Shown piece after piece: positions 1 to 5,752 of a DNA stretch of 18,258 nt. Location of the stretch: the NCBI GenBank assembly GCA_002404605.1, contig DHKA01000005.1, forward strand, positions 27,249-45,506, in the 5' to 3' direction. The DNA comes from Clostridiales bacterium UBA4706. Lineage in GTDB: Bacteria > Bacillota > Clostridia > Oscillospirales > Oscillospiraceae. A program made the position numbers and the translations under genes. The first letter of the stretch is position 1. Each line of letters begins with the position of its first letter. The notes beneath the pieces were generated by a model. The model did not search any database, was not told where the DNA came from, and saw only the letters and a program-made list of their open reading frames with translations.

Positions 1-204
1 TGGACCTGGTTCGCCATCGGCTACCAGTGCGTGTTCGCTTACGCCGTCGCGCTGATGATCAACCAGTTCGGCGGACTCTTCACCGGCAATGTCAACGTTA
101 TCGGTCTGATCTTCGCTGTGCTCGTGCTCGCGTTTATCATCTACATGCTCTTCTTCAAAAAGTACAGCGAGGCCACCCGTCTCAGCGACAAGGCTGTTAA
201 GTAA
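1..204 (+). CDS. feoB: Ferrous iron transporter FeoB, C-terminal end (partial)
   Basis: The window opens in frame inside a gene whose last 67 codons end at TAA 202-204. The fragment has a start of WTWFAIGYQCVFAYAVAL, a hydrophobic helix at about residues 35-51, and a short basic tail. This resembles the last transmembrane helices of FeoB, the GTPase-coupled Fe(II) importer of the cytoplasmic membrane. The GTPase domain and most of the membrane domain lie upstream of the window. The assignment is strengthened by the next gene, a small Cys-rich membrane peptide of the kind that follows feoB in many Firmicutes. From the fragment alone another polytopic transporter cannot be excluded; context makes FeoB much the best call. 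Confidence 0.85.
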   Translation, partial: WTWFAIGYQCVFAYAVALMINQFGGLFTGNVNVIGLIFAVLVLAFIIYMLFFKKYSEATRLSDKAVK

Positions 205-248
205 TCAATCCTCTCCAACAAGCAAGTCCTCAAAGGAGGTAAGGTTTC

Positions 249-434
249 ATGCTCAGCTGGATCATGGAAAATATCGGAACGATCCTCATTACGATCGTTC
301 TGGCGGTAATTGTCGTATTGATCATACGCTCGCTCGTTAAGGACAAGAAACAGGGAAAGTCGTCCTGCGGCGGAAACTGCGGCCATTGTCCGATGTGCGG
401 CTCCTGCCACGAAGGAGGAAAACATCATGGTTAA
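249..434 (+). CDS. FeoB-associated Cys-rich membrane peptide
   Basis: A 61-residue protein with one transmembrane helix (about residues 8-27, rich in I, L and V), then a basic linker and a Cys/His-rich tail (SCGGNCGHCPMCGSCHEGGKHHG) carrying five cysteines and three histidines. Length, topology and position directly after feoB match the FeoB-associated Cys-rich membrane protein family. The ribosome site AAAGGAGG lies at 231-238, about 10 bases before ATG 249. The gene is 44 bp from the feoB stop and its end overlaps the next start by 8 bp, so the three genes are probably one transcript. A role as metal-binding or assembly partner of FeoB is inferred; the family is poorly characterised. Confidence 0.85.
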   Translation: MLSWIMENIGTILITIVLAVIVVLIIRSLVKDKKQGKSSCGGNCGHCPMCGSCHEGGKHHG

Positions 435-684
435 AACCGTACTCACGATCGACGGAATGGCTTGCGGAATGTGCGAAAGTCATGTGAATGACGCCATCCG
501 CAATGCCCTCCGCGTGAAGAAAGTCACCTCGTCTCATGCAAAAGGCGAAACGGAGATCCTCTCCGAAGAGCCGCTGAGCGAAGCAGAGCTGCATCGTGTG
601 CTTGATGGCGCCGGGTACACGATCACGGCGATCCGCTCGGAGCCTTATGAGAAGAAGAAATTCTCTCTTTTTGGGAAAAAGTAA
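427..684 (+). CDS. Heavy-metal-associated (HMA) domain protein, CopZ-like
   Basis: An 85-residue protein with the HMA fold motif near the N-terminus (TIDGMACGMCESHV, residues 8-21), which gives the metal-binding MxCxxC signature. The rest fits a ferredoxin-like beta-alpha-beta-beta-alpha-beta domain ending near residue 70, followed by a basic tail (KKKFSLFGKK). The family comprises cytosolic metallochaperones for Cu(I) and related soft metals, or free-standing versions of the domain in P-type ATPases. Its ATG lies inside the last codons of the Cys-rich peptide gene (8-bp overlap), with GGAGG at 414-418 as ribosome site, so translation is probably coupled. The feo context suggests iron or a general thiol-metal role, but the metal cannot be read from the sequence. 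Confidence 0.85.
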   Translation: MVKTVLTIDGMACGMCESHVNDAIRNALRVKKVTSSHAKGETEILSEEPLSEAELHRVLDGAGYTITAIRSEPYEKKKFSLFGKK

Positions 685-691
685 ATAAGGC

Positions 692-729
692 GAGAACACC
701 CCGATGGAGCGATCCATCGGGGTGTTCTC
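692..729 (+). terminator. Long perfect hairpin after the feo operon
   Basis: A perfect 16-bp inverted repeat (GAGAACACCCCGATGG and its complement) with a 6-base loop, starting 7 bp after the HMA stop codon. No clear T-run follows on either strand, so it may act as an mRNA 3' end or as a terminator together with the next hairpin. Confidence 0.6.
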
Positions 730-740
730 ATACCTTGTAA

Positions 741-771
741 CAGTCCCCTTTGCACAAGGGGGCTGGTTTTT
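741..771 (+). terminator. Terminator-like hairpin; short copy of the dispersed repeat
   Basis: CAGTCCCCTT pairs with AAGGGGGCTG (741-750 with 756-765, one G-T pair) around a 5-base loop. On the plus strand GTTTTT follows, which gives an intrinsic terminator for the feo operon. It lies 2 bp from the end of the convergent sugar-nucleotide transferase gene. The hairpin has the same core (CCCCTT..CACAAGGGGGC) as repeat units at 4390-4441 and 4576-4597. Confidence 0.65.
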
Positions 772-773
772 AA

Positions 774-1682
774 TCATTCCCACAGCTTCTTCGGGTACAC
801 ACCCTTCGCCTTCATATCCGCTACGGCGGCCTGGACGCGCGGGAGATCCTCGCGGTACGTCACGCCGTACCACGTCTCCTCGCACGGCAGCACCTGCACG
901 CGCGCAAGGCCCGCGTGCATCTCCTTATCCGCGACCCACGGCAGGAAGTACTCCGCCTTGAGCGGATTCTTCGGCAGGATCTCGCGGAGAAATTCATCGA
1001 ACCGCTCGGTGAACGCGCCCATCATCCGCTTCCGGAAGCCCCAGAAGTTCATGGATACGAGCGTGTCGCCGGGAAGATCGATATATGTCTCGCCGTCGGT
1101 CGTGTAGGCGGCGTGGTCGCCGCGCTTTTCGATGTGCGTCCGCTCGGTGATCGAGGTGAGGAAGCCGTTTTCCGTCTCGCACACGCCGCGCGCAACGTAG
1201 CCGTTTTCGGTCACGGTATTGCGCATGCGGTAGCCGACCATGGCATTCTCGCTCTCCGCCATGGGCTCGGCGAGGAATGCGTACAGCGCGCGGAACGCCC
1301 CCGCGCCGTAGAAGTCATCGGCATTGATAACGGCGAACGGGCCGTCGATCACGTCCCGGCAGGCGCGCACGGCGTGCGCCGTGCCCCATGGCTTTTCCCG
1401 TCCTTCGGGAACGGTGAACCACTCCGGCACGTCGTCCGGCGACTGGAACACATACCGCACGTCCATCCGGCTCTCTACATGGCTGCCGACGATGGCGCGG
1501 AAATCCGCCTCGCGTTCTTTTTTGATGACGAACACGACCTTGCGGAAGCCCGCCTGATATGCGTCGTACAGCGAGAAGTCCATGATGATCTCGCCGTTAT
1601 CGCCCACGGGCGTGATCTGCTTGAGCCCACCGAAGCGGCTGCCCATACCGGCGGCCATAATGATAAGCGCAGGGTTTTCCAT
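774..1682 (-). CDS. Sugar-phosphate nucleotidyltransferase family protein
   Basis: A 302-residue protein with the N-terminal NTP-transferase signature LIIMAAGMGSRFGGLKQ (residues 6-22), which binds the nucleotide. Further conserved blocks are PWGTAHAV (98-105), probably base and sugar recognition, and NADDFYG (120-126), with the metal-binding Asp. The fold class is that of glucose-1-phosphate uridylyl/thymidylyltransferases, which make NDP-sugars from NTP and sugar 1-phosphate in the cytosol. The sugar is not identifiable: it has no C-terminal left-handed helix repeat as in GlmU-type enzymes, and the neighbours are not a polysaccharide cluster. GGAGG lies 9-13 bases before ATG 1682. It is a single gene, flanked upstream by a palindrome at 1727-1752. 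galE, another UDP-sugar enzyme, is about 3 kb away but separated by unrelated genes. Confidence 0.85.
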   Translation of the reverse strand: MENPALIIMAAGMGSRFGGLKQITPVGDNGEIIMDFSLYDAYQAGFRKVVFVIKKEREADFRAIVGSHVESRMDVRYVFQSPDDVPEWFTVPEGREKPWGTAHAVRACRDVIDGPFAVINADDFYGAGAFRALYAFLAEPMAESENAMVGYRMRNTVTENGYVARGVCETENGFLTSITERTHIEKRGDHAAYTTDGETYIDLPGDTLVSMNFWGFRKRMMGAFTERFDEFLREILPKNPLKAEYFLPWVADKEMHAGLARVQVLPCEETWYGVTYREDLPRVQAAVADMKAKGVYPKKLWE

Positions 1683-1726
1683 AGAGGATTCCTCCGGGAT
1701 ATATACAGAGTTTTTTTACATTGTAA

Positions 1727-1752
1727 GACCCGCCGGGATATCCCGGCGGGTC
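1727..1752 (-). terminator. Perfect GC-rich palindrome between the ABC ATPase and transferase genes
   Basis: A 26-bp perfect palindrome (arms GACCCGCCGGG and its complement, 11 bp, centre ATAT) begins 22 bp after the ABC ATPase stop codon. On the minus strand it is followed by TTACAATG, a poor U-tract. On the plus strand GGGGTTTTT follows. It probably forms the 3' end of the ATPase mRNA; termination strength is uncertain. Confidence 0.55.
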
Positions 1753-1773
1753 GGGGTTTTTGTGAGAGGGCGA

Positions 1774-2943
1774 TCAGAGAAGCAGGGACTTCTCGGTCTC
1801 GCGGTCGAAGAGGTGGATGCTGTCTTCGTGCAGCTCGAGAGAGACCTGCTGGCCGTAAGACGGGATGGCGTCCAGTTCGAGCGTCGGGACGATGACGACG
1901 GCATCGTGGCCGGCGGCGGTGAGGTGCAGATGCACGCTCGAACCCATCATCTCAGACACGTCCACGCACGCGGGGATGCCGCCGGTCTTTGCGAGCACGA
2001 TGTGCTCCGGACGGATGCCGAGCGTCACGGGGCCGGACTTCACGTCGTTGCGGAGGAGCGCGGCCTGCTTATCCTCGGTGAGCTTCACCTGCTCGCCGCA
2101 GACCTCGACGGTGTATTTATCGCCGTCGCGCTTGAGCTCGGCGTCGAAGAAGTTCATCTGCGGCGTGCCGATGAATCCGGCGACGAAGAGGTTGGCGGGC
2201 TTGTCGAACACTTCCTGCGGCGTGCCGATCTGCATGATGAAGCCGTCGCGCATGATGACGATGCGGTCGCCGAGCGTCATGGCCTCGGTCTGGTCGTGGG
2301 TGACGTAGATGAAGGTCGTGTCGATCTTGTCGCGCAGCTTGATGATCTCGGCGCGCATCTGGTTGCGGAGCTTGGCGTCGAGGTTGGAGAGCGGCTCGTC
2401 CATGAGGAACACCTTGGGGCTGCGCACGATGGCGCGGCCGATGGCGACGCGCTGGCGCTGGCCGCCGGAGAGCGCCTTCGGCTTACGGTCGAGCAGCGCG
2501 GTGATGTCGAGGATCTCCGCGGCCTCGCGGACTTTTTTGTCGATCTCGGCCTTCGGGAGCTTCTTGAGCTTGAGCGAGAACGCCATGTTCTCGTAAACGG
2601 TCATGTGGGGGTAAAGAGCGTAGTTCTGGAATACCATGGCGATGTCGCGGTCCTTGGGGGCCACGTCGTTCATGCGCTTGCCGTCGATGAAAAGATCGCC
2701 CGAGGTGATCTCCTCGAGACCGGCGATCATGCGCAGCGTCGTTGATTTGCCGCAGCCGGACGGACCGACGAGCACGATAAATTCCCGGTCGGCGATATCC
2801 AGCGAGAACTGCTGCACCGCAACGACACCCTCTTCGGTGATCTGCAGGTTGTGCTTCTTCTCGGGAGCTTCGCCTTTTTTCTTCTTCGTGCCGCCCTGAT
2901 TGGGATAGACCTTCTTGATGTCTACCAGACGTACTTCTGCCAT
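1774..2943 (-). CDS. ugpC: Sugar ABC transporter ATP-binding protein, MsmK/UgpC/MalK type
   Basis: A 389-residue ATPase of the carbohydrate-uptake CUT1 class, which powers sugar or glycerol-phosphate import at the inner face of the membrane. Visible motifs: Walker A GPSGCGKST (60-68), Q-loop Gln106, signature LSGGQRQR (158-165), Walker B VFLMDEP (178-184), switch His216, and a C-terminal MalK-like TOBE/regulatory region from about residue 240. No permease or binding-protein genes are adjacent, so it may be a shared ATPase serving several transporters, as MsmK does in streptococci. Between the first strand (RLVDIKKVYPN) and VAVQQFSLDI there is an extra lysine-rich segment of about 25 residues. 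ATG 2943 (MAEVRLVD) was preferred over the in-frame GTG at 3039, which would add 32 non-family residues. The symbol marks the family rather than a proven substrate. Confidence 0.9.
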   Translation of the reverse strand: MAEVRLVDIKKVYPNQGGTKKKKGEAPEKKHNLQITEEGVVAVQQFSLDIADREFIVLVGPSGCGKSTTLRMIAGLEEITSGDLFIDGKRMNDVAPKDRDIAMVFQNYALYPHMTVYENMAFSLKLKKLPKAEIDKKVREAAEILDITALLDRKPKALSGGQRQRVAIGRAIVRSPKVFLMDEPLSNLDAKLRNQMRAEIIKLRDKIDTTFIYVTHDQTEAMTLGDRIVIMRDGFIMQIGTPQEVFDKPANLFVAGFIGTPQMNFFDAELKRDGDKYTVEVCGEQVKLTEDKQAALLRNDVKSGPVTLGIRPEHIVLAKTGGIPACVDVSEMMGSSVHLHLTAAGHDAVVIVPTLELDAIPSYGQQVSLELHEDSIHLFDRETEKSLLL

Positions 2944-3123
2944 GCGTACCGATCCTGACCTGAGAGCCTCCGCTTGCTCAGACCTTACCTCCGCCAAATA
3001 TGTACGGAGGCTATACGGCAGGTCTCCACACTGCCGCACCGCGGATCCTGCGGGGAAAACTGACTCCTTTCATCGAACCGCGTACCGCTCGTAAGGTGGA
3101 GAGCGGAAGCCGTTCGGTTATTG

Positions 3124-3152
3124 TATCTAACGTACCATAAAACCGTTTCCAA
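3124..3152 (-). promoter_or_regulatory. Possible promoter of the ABC ATPase gene
   Basis: On the minus strand TTGGAA (3147-3152) and TAGATA (3124-3129) are 17 bp apart, in a 241-bp gene-free stretch between glyA and the ATPase start. This implies a leader of roughly 170 bases. The leader holds short complementary segments (GCCTCC/GGAGGC and AGACC/GGTCT copies between 2960 and 3035). The match is moderate, and TACAAT nearby is an alternative -10. Confidence 0.3.
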
Positions 3153-3184
3153 CGCAACCCCTGTTATGGCATTTCGCCAAAACT

Positions 3185-4366
3185 TTACATAGTTTTTGCC
3201 TGCATCGCGCGCAGCACCTCGTCGATCCGGTGTGCAACGGCGATGAAGTCCGCTTCGGTGTACCCCTTTGTCGTCATCGCGGCGGTGCCGATGCGCACGC
3301 CGGAGGTCTGCTGGGGCGAGCGCGTCTCGTTGGGAACGCAGTTTTTGTTGAGCGTGATGCCGTGGCGGTCGAGCTCGTCCTGCACCGCCTTGCCGGTGAG
3401 CCCCGTTTTCGTGAGATCGAGCAGAAACAGATGGTTGTCCGTGCCGCCGGTCACAACGTCGTAGCCCATTTTCCGGAACTCGGCGCACATCGCGCGGCAG
3501 TTTCGCACAACGGCGTGGATGTATTCGCGGTATTCGTCCGTGCACGCTTCCTCGGCGGCGACGGCCTTGCCTGCGATCACGTGCTCGAGCGGCCCGCCCT
3601 GCGTGCCGGGGAACACGGCGCTGTCCACCTTCTTTGCAAGCTCCGGTTTGCAGAAGATCATGCCGCCGCGCGGCCCGCGCAGCGTTTTGTGCGCCGTGGT
3701 CGTGATGATGTCGGCAAGACCGAACGGCGACGGGTGATCCCCCGCCGCGACGAGCCCCGCGATGTGCGCCATGTCCACCATGAAGTACGCTCCCGCGCTT
3801 TTGGCAATGTCCGCAAAGCGTGCAAAATCGATCACGCGGCTGTACGCCGAGGCGCCCGCGAGAATGAGCTTGGGCCTGTATTCGGCGGCCTTGCGCTCCA
3901 CGTCCGCAAAGTCGATAAAGCCCTGAGCGTCCACATCGTAGAATTTCATATCGAAGAGCTTGCCGCTGAAGTTGACGGCGGAGCCGTGCGTCAGGTGGCC
4001 GCCGTTATTGAGCGACATGGCGAGGATCGTGTCGCCCGGCTGCAATACGCTCATATACGCCGCGAGATTCGCGTTCGAGCCGCTGTGCGGCTGGACGTTC
4101 ACGTGGTAGTCGGTATGAAATACCTTTTTCCACATGGCGCAGCAGTATTCCTCGAGATCGTTGACGATCTCGCATCCGCCGTAGTAGCGGCCCCGGTTGC
4201 CGGAAACACGCTCGGCGGGGTAGCCCTCGGCATACTTGTTCGTGAGGCACGAGCCGACGGCGCGAAGAACGTTTTCGCTCACGAAGTTCTCGCTTGCGAT
4301 CAGCTCGACGGTCGCGTCCTGCCGCGCCTGCTCGCGGGCAATATAGTCGAATACTTTGGATTCCAT
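3185..4366 (-). CDS. glyA: Serine hydroxymethyltransferase
   Basis: A 393-residue PLP enzyme that converts serine and tetrahydrofolate to glycine and 5,10-methylene-tetrahydrofolate, the main source of one-carbon units. Family motifs are clear: KYAEGYP (44-50), YYGGCE (61-66), VQPHSGSNAN (91-100), VDMAHIAGLVAAG (197-209, with the PLP-contacting Asp and His), TTTAHKTLRGPRGG (222-235, with the Schiff-base Lys227) and NHLFLLDL later. ATG 4366 (MESKVFDY) follows AAGGAG at a normal distance. The longer in-frame ATG at 4426 would start inside a repeat element and is rejected. Compared with the E. coli enzyme there are about seven extra residues between EGYP and RYYGGCE, and the C-terminus is shorter. 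The gene sits directly behind a composite repeat and an intrinsic-terminator-like hairpin. Confidence 0.96.
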   Translation of the reverse strand: MESKVFDYIAREQARQDATVELIASENFVSENVLRAVGSCLTNKYAEGYPAERVSGNRGRYYGGCEIVNDLEEYCCAMWKKVFHTDYHVNVQPHSGSNANLAAYMSVLQPGDTILAMSLNNGGHLTHGSAVNFSGKLFDMKFYDVDAQGFIDFADVERKAAEYRPKLILAGASAYSRVIDFARFADIAKSAGAYFMVDMAHIAGLVAAGDHPSPFGLADIITTTAHKTLRGPRGGMIFCKPELAKKVDSAVFPGTQGGPLEHVIAGKAVAAEEACTDEYREYIHAVVRNCRAMCAEFRKMGYDVVTGGTDNHLFLLDLTKTGLTGKAVQDELDRHGITLNKNCVPNETRSPQQTSGVRIGTAAMTTKGYTEADFIAVAHRIDEVLRAMQAKTM

Positions 4367-4389
4367 GGGTTGTCTCCTTTTGTGGAGTA

Positions 4390-4597
4390 AAAGGCCCCCT
4401 TGTGTAAAGGGGGCTGTCAGCCGCATGGCTGACTGAGGGATCGTAAATTTCCGAACGGGATAGCTCCCATAGTGTCGTGCCTTACAATCCCTCCGTCACG
4501 GCGCAAAACGCCGTGCCACCTCCGCCCCCCTCTCTGTCGCCTTCGGCGACTTCTCTCCCCGCCGGAGAGAGTCTGCCCTTTACACAAGGGAGGCTTT
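4390..4597. repeat. 208-bp inverted composite of the dispersed hairpin repeat, in front of glyA
   Basis: This fills most of the 241-bp gap between the galE stop and the glyA start. The ends are 22-bp inverted repeats matching at 20 positions (4390-4411 and 4576-4597, core CCCTTGTGTAAAGGG). Inside are a hairpin GTCAGCC/GGCTGAC (4416-4433), then GAGGGAT; a 45-bp spacer; then ATCCCTC in inverse orientation, a hairpin CACGGCG/CGCCGTG (4497-4515), GTCGCC/GGCGAC (about 4535-4550) and CTCTCC/GGAGAG (4554-4570). It reads as two repeat units facing each other. On the minus strand the last hairpin (4394-4414) is followed by CCTTTTAC just before the glyA ribosome site, so it could end galE read-through. 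No good promoter was found inside it. Confidence 0.75.
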
Positions 4598-4607
4598 AAG
4601 GCTGTCG

Positions 4608-5630
4608 TTATTTCTCCGCCGCAAACCCGTTCGGGTTTTTGCTTTGCCAGTTCCAACTGTCGCGGCACATGTCCTCGAGAGAGCATTCCGCCTTCCAGCC
4701 GAGCTCCCGCTCGGCCTTGCCCGGGTCGCAGTAGACCTCGGCGACGTCCCCGGCGCGGCGCGGGGCGATCTTGTACGGAACCTTCTTCCCCGTCGCATTT
4801 TCAAAGGCATGCACCATGTCGAGCACGCTGTAGCCGCGGCCGGTGCCGAGATTGAATACGTGGACGCCCGGATGAGCAGCCATATAGTCCATCGCTGCGA
4901 CGTGGCCGCGCGCGAGATCGACGACGTGCAGATAGTCGCGCACACCCGTGCCGTCCGGCGTGGGATAGTCGTTGCCGAATACGTTCAGATACTCGCGCCG
5001 CCCGGCGGCGGTCTGGGCGATATACGGCATCAGATTGTTCGGGATGCCGCGCGGGTCCTCGCCGATGAGCCCGCTTGGGTGCGCGCCGACGGGGTTGAAG
5101 TACCGCAGCAGCATGACGGTCCACTCGCCGTCGGCCTTCGCCGTGTCGGTGAGGATCTGCTCGCTCATGTACTTCGTCCAGCCGTAAGGATTCGTGCAGC
5201 CGCCGGTGCGGGCACTCTCATCCACGGGCATGGCGTTGTCCGGCGAATACACCGTCGCGGACGAGGAGAAGAGGATCTTCTTCACGCCGTGCGCCGCCAT
5301 CGTCTGGCAGAGATGGATGGTCGTGCCGAGATTGTTGTTATAATACCGCAGCGGCTGCTGTACCGACTCCCCTACCGCCTTGAGCCCGGCGAAGTGGAGC
5401 ACGCAGTCAAACTGGTGGGTATCGAAAAGCTCGTTGAGGGCCGCGCGGTCCAAAAGATCCATTTCGTGAAATTCGAGCGTCTTTCCGGTGATGCGCTCAA
5501 CGCGCCGCAGGCACTCCGCATTGGAGTTGACGAGATTGTCCGCCACCACGACCGAGTGCCCCGCGTTCAGAAGCTCCACACAGGCATGGCTGCCGATGTA
5601 TCCGGCGCCGCCGGTAACGAGAACGTTCAT
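4608..5630 (-). CDS. galE: UDP-glucose 4-epimerase
   Basis: A 340-residue extended short-chain dehydrogenase that interconverts UDP-glucose and UDP-galactose in the cytosol (Leloir pathway and supply of UDP-galactose for cell-surface sugars). It has the NAD-binding motif TGGAGYIGS (6-14), the Ser block FSSSATVY (121-128), the catalytic YxxxK as YGWTK (149-153), and downstream GalE-like blocks (YFNPVGAHPSG, IGEDPRGIPNNLMPY, GTGVRDYLHV, NLGTGRGYSVLD). Length and motif spacing are normal. AGGAGG lies 8-13 bases before ATG 5630. It is probably a single gene: it is preceded by an AT-rich stretch and followed by a repeat element, and no other galactose gene is present. Confidence 0.95.
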   Translation of the reverse strand: MNVLVTGGAGYIGSHACVELLNAGHSVVVADNLVNSNAECLRRVERITGKTLEFHEMDLLDRAALNELFDTHQFDCVLHFAGLKAVGESVQQPLRYYNNNLGTTIHLCQTMAAHGVKKILFSSSATVYSPDNAMPVDESARTGGCTNPYGWTKYMSEQILTDTAKADGEWTVMLLRYFNPVGAHPSGLIGEDPRGIPNNLMPYIAQTAAGRREYLNVFGNDYPTPDGTGVRDYLHVVDLARGHVAAMDYMAAHPGVHVFNLGTGRGYSVLDMVHAFENATGKKVPYKIAPRRAGDVAEVYCDPGKAERELGWKAECSLEDMCRDSWNWQSKNPNGFAAEK

Positions 5631-5654
5631 AAAAACGACCTCCTGTTTGATTTG

Positions 5655-5685
5655 ATTTATACTCTTATATATTATATATATTACC
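5655..5685 (-). promoter_or_regulatory. AT-rich probable promoter zone of galE
   Basis: An unusually AT-rich stretch containing TATAAT (minus strand, 5671-5676) and TATAAA closer to the gene, between the RND terminator and galE. No convincing -35 box is seen at 17 bp, so the exact promoter is not defined. Confidence 0.3.
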
Positions 5686-5716
5686 TAAAAATCCCCGCTC
5701 TTTCAAGAGCGGAGAT
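5686..5716 (-). terminator. Intrinsic terminator of the RND transporter gene
   Basis: On the minus strand an 11-bp stem with one mismatch (ATCTCCGCTCT with AGAGCGGGGAT, loop TGAA) is followed directly by TTTTT. It lies 36 bp after the RND stop codon. Confidence 0.8.
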
Positions 5717-5752
5717 TCCCAGAGAAAACGAAATTTTCCTTGAATTTTTTGC

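Noticed and set aside
1698..1726. TTACAA-N17-TATATC promoter for the nucleotidyltransferase
   Set aside because: The spacing fits, but transcription would start at about the ribosome site, giving an mRNA without it.
2944..3039. GTG 3039 as start of the ABC ATPase
   Set aside because: It adds 32 residues unlike any MalK/MsmK N-terminus and has no ribosome site; ATG 2943 gives the family start MAEVRLVDI.
3060..3120. T-box-like GCGGTACGCGG in the ABC ATPase leader (minus strand)
   Set aside because: It lacks the conserved T-box core and terminator/antiterminator pair, and the gene is not an amino-acid or tRNA-synthetase gene.
4367..4426. ATG 4426 as start of glyA
   Set aside because: The extension is translated from the repeat element; ATG 4366 has AAGGAG and the expected N-terminus.
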